Below the pieces are notes generated by a model, which was given only the letters and a program-made list of their open reading frames with translations, made no database searches and was not told the origin of the DNA. DNA of 64,000 nucleotides, from positions 166,819 through 230,818 of the forward strand of contig JBBDYH010000167.1 in NCBI GenBank assembly GCA_040901795.1. The letters are read 5' to 3'. The translations under genes and the position numbers were made by a program. Below, piece by piece: positions 16,932 through 26,785 of this stretch; position 1 is the stretch's first letter; the number at the start of each line of letters is the position of its first letter. This DNA comes from JBBDYH01 sp040901795 (GTDB lineage Bacteria; Planctomycetota; Planctomycetia; Pirellulales; JALHPA01).

Positions 16932-17409
16932 GTTTCTGGCCCATAAGGCGCAGCTCGCTAAGACGGCGATGAGCAATGCGCTCGCTGAGCTCAAGACGAA
17001 CTTTGCCAAGGCAGGCGACGTCAAGCTCTGGGCACATCACTATCCGTGGCTCACGGTCGGTGTGGCTGCGGCCACCGGTTTCACTCTGGCGACGATTGCC
17101 AAGAGCAGCAGTGGCGACGGCGCCGAGACCGAAGGTGAAGAGGCCGCTCGACAACGGCTCGTCCGAGAAGCGGCCAAGGCGCCGTATAACTCGGCGGCGG
17201 TCGGAACGAAGCCCAAGTTGGGGGAATCCTTACTCGGCTCCCTGTTCAGCCTGGCGAGAACTGCCTTGGAAGCGTCCCTAGTTGCCGCCATTCGCACGGA
17301 AGGAATAGAGCGGTCTCAGGCGGCCGTCCACACCGGCAACCCATGTTCCGCCGTAGCAAGCGAGCCCCCCGCGGCCGCACTGGGAGTCGCCCCACCAAAC
17401 CAATTCTGA
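16843..17409 (+). CDS. Unrecognised membrane-associated protein, third gene of the YqjD-like run
   Basis: 188 residues. Residues 20-60 form a charged helix (AEFLAHKAQLAKTAMSNALA). HHYPWLTVGVAAATGFTLAT (65-85) is a single hydrophobic segment of the kind found in DUF3618/YqjD relatives (PWxxVGxAxxxGF). The C-terminal third has a weakly hydrophobic GESLLGSLFSLARTALEASL. I do not recognise a family over the full length. It starts 89 bases before the stop of the YqjE-like gene; the long overlap is unusual. The ATG at 16843 is the first in frame, and GAAAGGA lies just upstream. Together the three genes look like an envelope stress unit. Confidence 0.7.
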   Translation: MNADSNSNGSASATPQPNERNRYSKLTEAEFLAHKAQLAKTAMSNALAELKTNFAKAGDVKLWAHHYPWLTVGVAAATGFTLATIAKSSSGDGAETEGEEAARQRLVREAAKAPYNSAAVGTKPKLGESLLGSLFSLARTALEASLVAAIRTEGIERSQAAVHTGNPCSAVASEPPAAALGVAPPNQF

Positions 17410-17646
17410 GATTGATGTACATTTAATCTTGAAGGGGGATGGTCGGAAAGCGATCAATAAGCATTCGTCTATGTGGCAATCCAGCATGCTCGTTGATCGT
17501 TCTTGAACCACCCGCTTAATTGGCACGCTTGTCGGTTTTCCACATTGCTGGTGTACATTCAAGACGGGATGCCTTTTCCTAAATCTCTCGCTCTAAGCTG
17601 TTTAGAACGAACCACCGTTGCTCGGACTGTAGGCTATCAATTCACT

Positions 17647-17663
17647 GGGGTATGTTCTTTGCT
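17647..17663 (+). promoter_or_regulatory. Possible sigma-54 promoter upstream of csrA
   Basis: GGGGTATGTTCTTTGCT has GG and GC 10 bases apart and a perfect -12 box (TTTGCT). The -24 box (GGTATG) is weaker. The 375-bp gap from 17410 to 17784 has no other feature I can support. Confidence 0.35.
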
Positions 17664-17784
17664 GGTCCTGTGTGACCTCGCAGCCAAGGGACTTGGAGTT
17701 GGCCCGTTGTATTCGGGTCAATGGTCTTACGGCGGCAGCGGTGTCGCGACAAAGACCTCTCTTTTATGTGAAAGGATTCCTATC

Positions 17785-18024
17785 ATGCTCGTTCTCTCCC
17801 GCCGGCAGTCCGAGACGATTGTAATCGGTGACAACATCCGCGTTCAGGTCTTAGAGATCTCCGGGGGCCGAGTCAGGTTGGCCATCGAAGCGCCCGGCCA
17901 TGTGTCGGTCGATCGGGAAGAGATCTGGCAGCGCAAGCAGCTTGAGCGACGAGCTTTGCAAGAGAACGGCAAGCAGGCAATCGGCAGTCGACCCGCCAGC
18001 CGTCTATTGGCAGCAGTCCACTAG
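17785..18024 (+). CDS. csrA: Carbon storage regulator CsrA
   Basis: 79 residues; RNA-binding dimer that blocks or stabilises mRNAs at GGA-containing hairpins. The conserved start MLVLSRRQSETIVIGDNI, the VRLAIEAP strand and EEIW are all present. The two RNA-contact arginines (near residue 6 and in the 40s) fit. The ORF is open upstream to 17503, but the family start is clearly the ATG at 17785, with AAAGGA 9 bases before it. In E. coli CsrA represses glycogen synthesis and gluconeogenesis; here the gene sits between glucan genes, which suggests the same theme (inference). Confidence 0.95.
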   Translation: MLVLSRRQSETIVIGDNIRVQVLEISGGRVRLAIEAPGHVSVDREEIWQRKQLERRALQENGKQAIGSRPASRLLAAVH

Positions 18025-18198
18025 TTGCAATTGCTCTATTAGTGTTGAGCGACACAGGTGTGACCGATTCGTCCGGCTCACTTTGCGTTCATTTCTGCCA
18101 GCGGCGATTTAAGCGAAGACGTTCTACCCGGCGCCGGACTTAGCTTGACTCTCAGGGTGGACCAGGCCGGCCCCCAGCTTGCTGGATTTCTTCGCCTC

Positions 18199-21100
18199 TC
18201 ACGCGCCCAGTTCCAGAATCCCCTGCATGGGCACTTCGACCCAATCGGGACGGTTATTGAGCTCGTAGCGCAGTTCATAGCAGGCCTTCTCGAGCAAATA
18301 CACCTGCAACAGTCGCTGGATGTCGTCAGTTGCGGCGGGCAAGAAGCTCGACTTCGTACCCGAATCCAGATACGACCGCAAGTACGTTCCACTGACGGCC
18401 AAATACCACAGTTGTGCGGCGGCGCGCAACGCCGGCGCATCCTCAGGATTGCCGAGCCCACGTTTGACGACGTTCGCTTGCCCAACGCGTGAGCAGTAAT
18501 GGAATGAGCGGATCATCCCAGCCACATCGAACATGGGTGATCGCTTCAGCCGGCGCTCGGCCAGCGAACGCGTCGGTTCGCCTTCAAAGTCGAGGATGAC
18601 GAAATCCTTGCCGGTAAACAGCACTTGTCCCAGATGGTAATCGCCATGGCAGCGAATGCGCAGGGCGTCGAGCTTTCGGCCGGTGATCGCCTTGACGCCA
18701 TCCAGTAGTAGTTTCTGCCGACTCAAAACCTGTTCGGCTATCGCGCGGCTACTTTCGGGCAAGTGTTGGCGTTGCTGCCGCAGCAAATCCATCGTTTGCA
18801 GAATCTGCTTGCGAATCGATTGGTACATTGAGCGTTGATAGAGTTGGCTGAACGGCTCGGGTGTGAAGGCCGGATCGTCCTGGCACTCGACCAAGGCCCG
18901 GTGCATCTCGGCGGTCCGCTGGCCGAGCAGCTCCGCCGCTTGCAGGTACGCTCCGACAAGCTCCTCGACAACCGGCGACAGTTCGTACGTCGTTAGAGCG
19001 AGCAGAGGACCGGAGGGCATCAAGCTGGCCAGGTCGCCGCGCTGTTCCCGTTCGGTAAGAGCTTGCTCAAAGAAACGTCCAATGTGGTCCAGAGCATGTT
19101 TCCAGCCCAAATTCGAATTGGGAATGAATTCATGCAGCACTCCCAAAGTGATCGGTTCTTCATCGGGACCGCGATGGAACTCCAACGCTCCCAGTAACTG
19201 CGGCGTGTTGCGATAACAACTCCGTTCCGTAAGAAAACGGCCGAGCTCCAGTTCCGGATTGATTCCAACCTCGAGCCGGCGGAACAGCTTCATCACCGCG
19301 CGATCGCCGAAAATCACAGAGCTGTTGCTCTGATCGGCGCCTGTGAAGGCTGGCGCAAGCTGGTCCGCCGAAACACCGCGCAGAAGTTGCGCCGCCTTGG
19401 TTACCAAGGGCACAACTTCGCCCGTCCCACCCTTGGCCTGGCGACGTTGCAAGACCATGTCGAGCATGTCCCGCGGGAAGGTCTGATCTTGCATGGCGTC
19501 AAACAGAAGTCCCTCTTGCTTGGGTTGACGGACGTGGACCCGCAAAAACACGGCGTCGTTGGCTTGTTCGGCGATTGCCTTTGCTTCGTCACCGGCCGCG
19601 AAGGCCAGCGGAATTGCATAGTTTTCCCCTTCGCCCTGCGTAAACTCGACGCGCAACAGCACCAGCATGTGGCGGGGTTGCTTCAGATTCTTGCCAACCG
19701 GCACCGTGTCGAGCAGTCGTACGTGCTGAATGTCGCGCGCCTTCGCCGCGAACCAGCGCCGCGAGCCTAGCCAACGTGCGAAGTTTTGCTCGAGGTGCGC
19801 GCGGTGGCTGCTGCGAAAGACTTCCTCCCACGATTCCCGCACCGTGACAGTCCCGCCGCGGGTTGGACTGACCGGCGCCGCGGCCTCTTGATGGGGGGGG
19901 CGCAACGCAAACCAGTAGAACGCATGCGGGCCTAACGTGAGCATATAGGGCAAGCGCCCAATCGGCGGAAACTTGGTTTGTCCGAACAGCTCAATCGGTC
20001 GATGGCCTTCGAACGCCGATAGGTCCAGCTCCACGTACTGCGAGAAGCGTGAAAGGTTAGCCACCACCATCACGTTCGCCTCGGGATCGCGGCGCAAGAA
20101 TGCCAGTACTTTCAGGTTGTCCGGCGTGAGCATCTCCAACTCGCCACGGCCAAACGCCGCGTATTTGTGGCGTAGAGCGATCAGCCGCTTCATCCACCAC
20201 CACAGCGACTGCGGGTTGTTGCGCTGCGTTTCGACGTTGATGGCCTCGTACATGTACTCCGGATCGACGACCAAAGGCAGGTACAACCGCTGTGGGTTGG
20301 CGCGCGAAAAGCCGGCGTTGCGATCAGAACTCCACTGCATCGGCGTCCGCACTCCGTTGCGGTCGCCGAGGTAAAAGTTGTCTCCCATTCCAATTTCGTC
20401 GCCGTAATAGATCACCGGTGTGCCAGGAAGTGAGAACAACAGACCGTTGAGCAACTCGATTTTGCGGCGATTGTTACCCAACAGAGGCGCCAGCCGGCGG
20501 CGAATGCCCAGGTTGATCCGCGCCTGCCGATCGGTGGCGTAGGTGCGGTACATGTAATCGCGTTCCTCGTCGGTGACCATTTCGAGAGTCAACTCATCGT
20601 GGTTGCGGAGGAACGTGAACCACTGGCAGGTCGCCGGAATGTTGGGCGTTTGCTGCAGAATGTCGACCACGGGGAAGCGGTCCTCCATCTGCACGCCCAT
20701 GTACAACCGGGGCATCACCGGGAAATGAAAGGCCGCATGGCACTCGTCGCCGTCGCCGAAGTAAGCCACCGCGTCTTCCGGCCACTGGTTCGCTTCGGCC
20801 AACAGCATCCGTTCGCTGAAGTTGGCGTCGATGTGAGCCCGCAGGGTTTTCAAGAACTCGTGCGTTTCGGTCAGGTTCTCGCAGTTTGTGCCTTCACGCT
20901 CATACAAATAAGGCACCGCGTCGAGCCGCAAGCCATCCACGCCCATCTTCAGCCAGTAATCGACCATCTGCAGCAGGGCCTGCTGAACTTTGGGATTCTC
21001 GAAATTCAGATCAGGCTGATGCGAGTAAAAGCGATGCCAGAAATACGATTGAGCGACATGGTCCCAGGTCCAGTTGGAAAGCTCGAAGTCTTTGAAAATG

Positions 21101-21666
21101 ATTCGAGCGTCGGCGTACCGGTCCGCCGTGTCGCTCCAGACGTAGAAATCCCGCTGCCAGGTACCCGGTTTGGAACGACGCGCACGTTGAAACCAAGGGT
21201 GCTGATCGGAGGTGTGGTTAAGGACCAGTTCCGTGATGACCTTCAGGCCGCGGCGATGCGCCTCGCGCAGGAACAGCCGAAAGTCCTTCAGAGTGCCGTA
21301 AGCGGGATTCACGTCCGCATAGTCGGCGATGTCATAGCCATCGTCCTTGAGCGGCGAGGGATAAAACGGTTGAACCCACAGAGCGGTAACCCCCAATTCC
21401 TGAAGGTAATCCAGCTTCTGCGTCAGTCCGGGGAAATCGCCAATGCCATCGCCGGTGCTGTCGAAGAATGCACGCACATGAAGCTGGTAAATGACCGCCG
21501 TCTTATACCAGGGAGTGCCGGCATCGCTCAGGGGCGCCGAGGCAGCGGCAATGGCTTGCGACGATATCGGCAGGGCAGTCGCGGCGAGCGAGTGCGCTTG
21601 ACCGTTGCCGTCTGAAGAGGAAGTTTTTCGTGCCCGGTCCGTGGCAATCGTTTCGTGCGGTGTCAT
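18199..21666 (-). CDS. treS: Trehalose synthase-maltokinase fusion (TreS-Pep2/Mak)
   Basis: 1155 residues, two enzymes in one chain. The N-terminal half is TreS of GH13_16 (WYKTAVIYQLHVRAFFDSTG, ADYADVNPAYGT, nucleophile in GLRLDAVPYLY, acid in LLAEANQWPEDA, FLRNHDE). It interconverts maltose and trehalose. The C-terminal half (from about 640) is maltokinase: N-cap RWFAAKARDIQ, then HGDYHLGQVL (catalytic Asp region) and ILDFEGEPTRSLAERR. ATP-dependent phosphorylation of maltose gives maltose-1-phosphate for GlgE, which is not in the window. ATG at 21666 chosen; GGAGG lies 15 bases upstream, farther than usual, and the 54-residue extension to 21828 has no domain signal. Fusions of this kind are known. 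Confidence 0.95.
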   Translation of the reverse strand: MTPHETIATDRARKTSSSDGNGQAHSLAATALPISSQAIAAASAPLSDAGTPWYKTAVIYQLHVRAFFDSTGDGIGDFPGLTQKLDYLQELGVTALWVQPFYPSPLKDDGYDIADYADVNPAYGTLKDFRLFLREAHRRGLKVITELVLNHTSDQHPWFQRARRSKPGTWQRDFYVWSDTADRYADARIIFKDFELSNWTWDHVAQSYFWHRFYSHQPDLNFENPKVQQALLQMVDYWLKMGVDGLRLDAVPYLYEREGTNCENLTETHEFLKTLRAHIDANFSERMLLAEANQWPEDAVAYFGDGDECHAAFHFPVMPRLYMGVQMEDRFPVVDILQQTPNIPATCQWFTFLRNHDELTLEMVTDEERDYMYRTYATDRQARINLGIRRRLAPLLGNNRRKIELLNGLLFSLPGTPVIYYGDEIGMGDNFYLGDRNGVRTPMQWSSDRNAGFSRANPQRLYLPLVVDPEYMYEAINVETQRNNPQSLWWWMKRLIALRHKYAAFGRGELEMLTPDNLKVLAFLRRDPEANVMVVANLSRFSQYVELDLSAFEGHRPIELFGQTKFPPIGRLPYMLTLGPHAFYWFALRPPHQEAAAPVSPTRGGTVTVRESWEEVFRSSHRAHLEQNFARWLGSRRWFAAKARDIQHVRLLDTVPVGKNLKQPRHMLVLLRVEFTQGEGENYAIPLAFAAGDEAKAIAEQANDAVFLRVHVRQPKQEGLLFDAMQDQTFPRDMLDMVLQRRQAKGGTGEVVPLVTKAAQLLRGVSADQLAPAFTGADQSNSSVIFGDRAVMKLFRRLEVGINPELELGRFLTERSCYRNTPQLLGALEFHRGPDEEPITLGVLHEFIPNSNLGWKHALDHIGRFFEQALTEREQRGDLASLMPSGPLLALTTYELSPVVEELVGAYLQAAELLGQRTAEMHRALVECQDDPAFTPEPFSQLYQRSMYQSIRKQILQTMDLLRQQRQHLPESSRAIAEQVLSRQKLLLDGVKAITGRKLDALRIRCHGDYHLGQVLFTGKDFVILDFEGEPTRSLAERRLKRSPMFDVAGMIRSFHYCSRVGQANVVKRGLGNPEDAPALRAAAQLWYLAVSGTYLRSYLDSGTKSSFLPAATDDIQRLLQVYLLEKACYELRYELNNRPDWVEVPMQGILELGA

Positions 21667-21841
21667 GGCGGTCGGCGTAATCCTCCGTTTTAGCCCCAAC
21701 CTAGTATTTCGATCTCGATTAAACCGACTGGCGGGGGCAATGGCTAGGGCAGCTTGCAGGACTTGGACAAGCGTCCAACAATGTATGCCGTTCCCAACGG
21801 AACAAAAACCATGCCACTTCACTCGCATCTAAGGAATTGCC

Positions 21842-22336
21842 ATGCCAACCGCTGTGGACCACTTCACGAAGAGTTATGAATTTAATCGGGGCCGAACGCT
21901 GGATTTGCTCATCAACGTCGAAAAGCTGCCCAACCCACAAGCGGCGCTTGCCTGGAGGCCGGGACCGGAACGTGCTCATATCGGCTGGCAACTGATGCAC
22001 ATCGCCGTCACTGAAGATGTCTTCGCCAGCGAGCGGCTGGCGCAGAAGCCGGGCAAGTTTGCGGATCTGTGGCCGCGCTTTCGCGGCGGAAGCACGCCGG
22101 ACGAAGATGTGCCTACGGGGGAAACGATACGCCGAGTCCTCTCCGAGAGCCGCGCGCAATTACTCGCCACGCTGGCCGAATACGACGACAGCCGGCTTGA
22201 GGAAATCCCCGAGGCGCTCAAGCAGCGCAACTGGACGGTGCGGACCGTGCTGAGCGTGATCGGCTGGCACGAGGCGCATCATCAGGGGCAGGCACATATT
22301 ACGCTGAATTTGTTCAAGGCGGCGGATCAAGGCTGA
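21842..22336 (+). CDS. DinB-family protein
   Basis: 164 residues of a four-helix DinB/YfiT bundle. Metal-ligand histidines are where expected: LMHIAVTED (His 53) and HEAHHQGQAH (His 143, 147 and others) near the end. DinB-like proteins are metal-dependent thiol transferases or related hydrolases; the substrate is unknown here. It starts 13 bases upstream of the ORF end of the divergent treS region (translation start 176 bases away), and the short leader has AAGGAATTGCC before ATG. Independent gene, not part of an operon as far as I can see. Confidence 0.85.
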   Translation: MPTAVDHFTKSYEFNRGRTLDLLINVEKLPNPQAALAWRPGPERAHIGWQLMHIAVTEDVFASERLAQKPGKFADLWPRFRGGSTPDEDVPTGETIRRVLSESRAQLLATLAEYDDSRLEEIPEALKQRNWTVRTVLSVIGWHEAHHQGQAHITLNLFKAADQG

Positions 22337-22423
22337 GCGCTCCCTACCGATCTTCGCCAAGATACAATAGGTTAGCCTGGCCGGAGGTCGGGGTAGGCTC
22401 TTCTTTTCAACAGCAAATAAGCG

Positions 22424-22702
22424 ATGCACCGGGTAAGTCTCGATTCAGCCAGCCGTAGCGTCCGCGAATTCTTCAAAAAGCTCCCGATCGACCTCGATGG
22501 AGTGGAGATCGAGGCCGCTGGTAAAGTACTTTGCAAGGTGATTCCGTCACACCAACTCAGTGATGCCGAGAAACAATGCCTCATCGATCGAGCGCGCGAG
22601 CTGATGCGGCGCAGCCAGGAACGGAACAAGGGGGTTCCGGCGCGAGTTATTGAACGAGAGATTCGCGACGCAATTGACGAGGTTCGCGGACGAAAACGAT
22701 GA
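22424..22702 (+). CDS. Antitoxin of a PIN-type toxin-antitoxin pair (toxin eroded)
   Basis: 92 residues: a short N-terminal strand region (FFKKLPIDLDGVEIEAAGKV then VIPSHQLSDAEK) and a C-terminal helix with RSQERNKGVPARVIEREI and DEVRGRKR. It resembles antitoxins that precede PIN-domain toxins. The stop codon overlaps the ATG of a toxin remnant (ATGA at 22699-22702), the usual coupling in such operons. With the toxin reduced to a remnant, this is probably an orphan antitoxin. ATG at 22424 follows no strong ribosome site. Confidence 0.6.
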   Translation: MHRVSLDSASRSVREFFKKLPIDLDGVEIEAAGKVLCKVIPSHQLSDAEKQCLIDRARELMRRSQERNKGVPARVIEREIRDAIDEVRGRKR

Positions 22703-22814
22703 TCGTTGCAGTGCTCAAGTCAAATGTCGTGATCGTCGCCATCTCTTGTCCTTGAAGCGCATCGGCCTTACCAGAATTGTGACGCCGGCCGCCTTTCTCC
22801 GTCACTTGAAATGA
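22699..22814 (+). pseudogene. Remnant of a PIN-domain toxin (N- and C-terminal ends only)
   Basis: Frame 1 from ATG 22699 reads MIVAVLKSNVVIVAISCP then stop (22753-22755). The usual PIN start is MIVAVLDTNV, so the first catalytic Asp is Lys here. In another frame, 22743-22814 reads LLSLKRIGLTRIVTPAAF and ends HLK-stop, which looks like a PIN C-terminus (LLSL...GIRIVTPAAFL). The middle, about 100 residues with the other acidic residues, is missing. An internal deletion with frameshift is the simplest reading. Confidence 0.6.
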
Positions 22815-22823
22815 CGCGTATGG

Positions 22824-22851
22824 TTGGCGGCTCACGGACTCGCACTATAAT
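22824..22851 (+). promoter_or_regulatory. Sigma-70-type promoter placed for a leaderless transcript
   Basis: TTGGCG (22824-22829), a 16-base spacer, and a perfect TATAAT (22846-22851). The ATG of the MoxR-like gene begins at 22859, 7 bases after the -10 box, where transcription would start. No ribosome site precedes the ATG. Confidence 0.55.
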
Positions 22852-22858
22852 CGATTGG

Positions 22859-24277
<1,419 letters not shown>

Positions 24278-24367
24278 AGTTGGTGAGCCGGTAAGGACGC
24301 CCCACTGGGGGGCAGAGTATACTTGGGAAAGGGTCTGCAAGCCCACCCGACATTGAGGCATATCGTC

Positions 24368-24592
24368 ATGTTAAGCCGCGAAGCACTCGACGCCTACCGC
24401 CGCATGAGCAACGCCGAGCGCCTCAAGTTGACGCTCGAAATGAACCGCGAAGCGAGCGTGTTTCTTTTGAAGGGCACGCCGGAGCAGATCAATCGCAAAT
24501 TCGAGCTGATCCGCCGTGAAAACGACGAACGGAATCGCAATATGCTGACCGCCATCGCACGCACGCGGGTTACGGATGAAGGAAATCGCTGA
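24368..24592 (+). CDS. Small helical protein paired with the nucleotidyltransferase
   Basis: 74 residues with no recognised domain, fully helical and charged (LSREALDAYRRMSNAERLKL, KFELIRRENDERNRNML). GAGG precedes the ATG at 24368. It overlaps the next gene by 17 bases, a sign of coupled translation. Small proteins just before an AbiEii-like nucleotidyltransferase can act as antitoxin or regulatory partner; that role here is inferred from position only. Confidence 0.6.
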   Translation: MLSREALDAYRRMSNAERLKLTLEMNREASVFLLKGTPEQINRKFELIRRENDERNRNMLTAIARTRVTDEGNR

Positions 24593-25139
24593 AACGCTGT
24601 ACGACTTTGTGCAGGCGCTGGAGACGCTGAACCTACCTTATGCGATCATGGGTGGATTCGCAGTTCGCGTCTATGGAATCCCACGCAGCACTCAGGACGT
24701 CGATATTATCGTTCTATGCAGCGACGAGACCCTGCAATCGTTGTTTCGCGAGATTGAAGACCGCGGCTACGCAGTCGATGAAGTCTATAGGCGCGGTGGG
24801 AAAGATTCGGTCGCAGGCATGCCGTTGGTCAAGTGCAAGCGGTACATCGGCGGGTATCCAATCGATGTAGACATTTTCCTGTGCGAGTCACTGTTTCAGC
24901 ATTCGCTGCTCAATCGGCGGCGGCGCGATGTTGCGGAAGACCATGAATACTGGTTGGTCAGCCCGGAGCACCTACTTCTTTTGAAACTCATCGCTTCGCG
25001 TCCGCGCGACTACTTGGACGCGAAGGACGTGCTGTTCACGCAGGGACAGCTTGACGAAGAATATCTGCGGCACTGGGCAAAGGAGCTCGGCGTCCTCGGC
25101 AAGCTTGAGCAAGTATTGAAGGAGTCGCGAGAAATGTGA
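24576..25139 (+). CDS. AbiEii/MNT-type nucleotidyltransferase
   Basis: 187 residues. The polymerase-beta nucleotidyltransferase signature is clear: MGGFAVRVYGIPRSTQDVDII (GG, then DxD). A third acidic residue is in YPIDVDIF near residue 105, and a helical tail has SPEHLLLLKLIASRPRDYLDAKDV. The family includes AbiEii toxins and uncharacterised transferases acting on NTPs or tRNA. It overlaps the 74-residue gene and is on its own strand block between the ATPase and the MFS gene. Catalytic residues look intact. Whether it is a toxin is not shown by sequence. Confidence 0.8.
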   Translation: MKEIAETLYDFVQALETLNLPYAIMGGFAVRVYGIPRSTQDVDIIVLCSDETLQSLFREIEDRGYAVDEVYRRGGKDSVAGMPLVKCKRYIGGYPIDVDIFLCESLFQHSLLNRRRRDVAEDHEYWLVSPEHLLLLKLIASRPRDYLDAKDVLFTQGQLDEEYLRHWAKELGVLGKLEQVLKESREM

Positions 25140-25310
25140 GGGCTGCATGATTCACGAGAAGGCGGCGTCCGCAACATGTCGTCCGGCGCCGATCGCTCGT
25201 GAACGCCTGTCGTTGTCGCGGTGAGCTGTGGTTCGTCTTGTTCGATTCTCTTCCCTTCCGGATAATGCGGCCGCCGTTCCTTCAATCTGTTCTGTTCAAG
25301 CCGCGCCGCC

Positions 25311-26738
25311 GTGCCGAACGACCCGAACCTCGACGACACGCCGCAATCCAGCCGTGAAGGCCGGGCGCATCCCGTCCCCACCGGCGCGACTGCCGCCACT
25401 GCCACTGGTCGCGGAACCCGGCGGGAGATTGTCGCCTGGGCGATGTACGATTGGGCCAATAGCGCCTATTCGACGCTGCTGATCACCGTTTTGTACTTCT
25501 ACATTTCAACGTTGTTTCCATCGCCGGAGCACAAGGATGCGGCTTTTCCGGTCGTCTACCTCGGCGAAACGGTGGTTCAAGGTCCCGTAGTCTATGCCTG
25601 GGGCATTGGCCTCTCCATGCTGGTCGCCGCCATCCTTTCGCCGATCGTCGGAGCATTGGCCGACGCGCGCGCAAATAAACGCCTCTGGTTTCGCAGCACA
25701 GCCCTCGCGGGGGCGTTGCTCGGAACGACCATCGGCTTGATCTCGCCCCACAGTCCTTGGTTAGTACTGGGGTGCTTCGTCTTGGCAAGTTTCTGCTTCG
25801 AGCTCTCATTCGGGTTCTACAACTCGTTTTTGCCGGAGATCGCCGACGAAATCACGATGAACCGGGTCTCGTCCTGGGGCTTTGCAGCCGGTTACATCGG
25901 CGGCGGAGTCGTCCTGGCCATGGCACTTGGATTGATGACAGCAGGTGATCGACTTGGCCTCGATAGCCTCAGTGCCCGAATGAGGGCCAGTTTGGTGTTG
26001 ATGGGCTGTTGGTGGGCGCTCTTTTCGATGCCGGCCATCTGGATTTTGCGCGACCGCGGACGGCCGCGATCGAGTGCGGTAGGCTTCCGCGCCGCCGCTC
26101 ATCAAGCCGTCGGGGAAGTAGCGACTACGCTTGGCCACATACGACAGTTTCAGTCGTTGGCCTGGTTCCTGATCGGCTTCCTCTTCTACAACGACGCCGT
26201 GCAGACCGTCCTCACGCAATCCTCGGCGTTTGCTGAAAAGGAGATCGGCCTCAATGTTAGGCAACTGATTCCGGTCATCTTGATGATCCAGTTCGTCTCC
26301 ATGCCCGGTGCACTAGCCGTCGGCTGGCTGGCCGACAAGATTGGCCAAAAACAAGCACTCTATCTCTGCCTCGCCGTGTGGGTCGCCTTGCTGTCGTTCT
26401 CCTGGTGGGTGACCACCGAAAACGAGTTCTGGATCATGGGCGCGGTCGTGGCGCTGGTGATGGGTGGCATCCAGTCTGTGAGCCGCTCGATTATGGGTGT
26501 GATGACACCCGCCAATCGCACTGCCGAATTCTTCGGCTTCTACAACCTCTCCAGCAAAGCCACCAGCTTCATCGGTCCGTTCACCTTCGGCCTGGTGATC
26601 CACCTCACCGGCAGCGCCCGATTGGCGATCCTCAGCTTGCTCGCCCAGCTCATTATCGGCTGGCTCCTGGTCTCGCGCGTCAACATCGCCCGCGGACGCG
26701 CAGACGCGATACGGGCGTCGGAGGCGACGACTCAGTAA
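25311..26738 (+). CDS. MFS transporter, UMF1/Atg22 family
   Basis: 475 residues with about 12 hydrophobic segments. The family start WAMYDWANSAYSTLLITVLY is diagnostic for UMF1/Atg22-like permeases (related to yeast vacuolar amino-acid exporters). The middle loop between TM6 and TM7 is typical. C-terminal half carries MGGIQSVSRSIMGVMTP and FFGFYNLSSKATSFIGP, also family signatures. GTG start at 25311; no good ribosome site. The substrate cannot be told from sequence. Confidence 0.9.
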   Translation: MPNDPNLDDTPQSSREGRAHPVPTGATAATATGRGTRREIVAWAMYDWANSAYSTLLITVLYFYISTLFPSPEHKDAAFPVVYLGETVVQGPVVYAWGIGLSMLVAAILSPIVGALADARANKRLWFRSTALAGALLGTTIGLISPHSPWLVLGCFVLASFCFELSFGFYNSFLPEIADEITMNRVSSWGFAAGYIGGGVVLAMALGLMTAGDRLGLDSLSARMRASLVLMGCWWALFSMPAIWILRDRGRPRSSAVGFRAAAHQAVGEVATTLGHIRQFQSLAWFLIGFLFYNDAVQTVLTQSSAFAEKEIGLNVRQLIPVILMIQFVSMPGALAVGWLADKIGQKQALYLCLAVWVALLSFSWWVTTENEFWIMGAVVALVMGGIQSVSRSIMGVMTPANRTAEFFGFYNLSSKATSFIGPFTFGLVIHLTGSARLAILSLLAQLIIGWLLVSRVNIARGRADAIRASEATTQ

Positions 26739-26785
26739 GCGATGCCGTGCCCATCTCTCCAGCCGCCGCAATAGAGCGCGTCGAG

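Noticed and set aside
20599..21615. 338-codon open frame on the plus strand inside treS
   Set aside because: Antisense to a well-conserved TreS domain; no ribosome site or domain.
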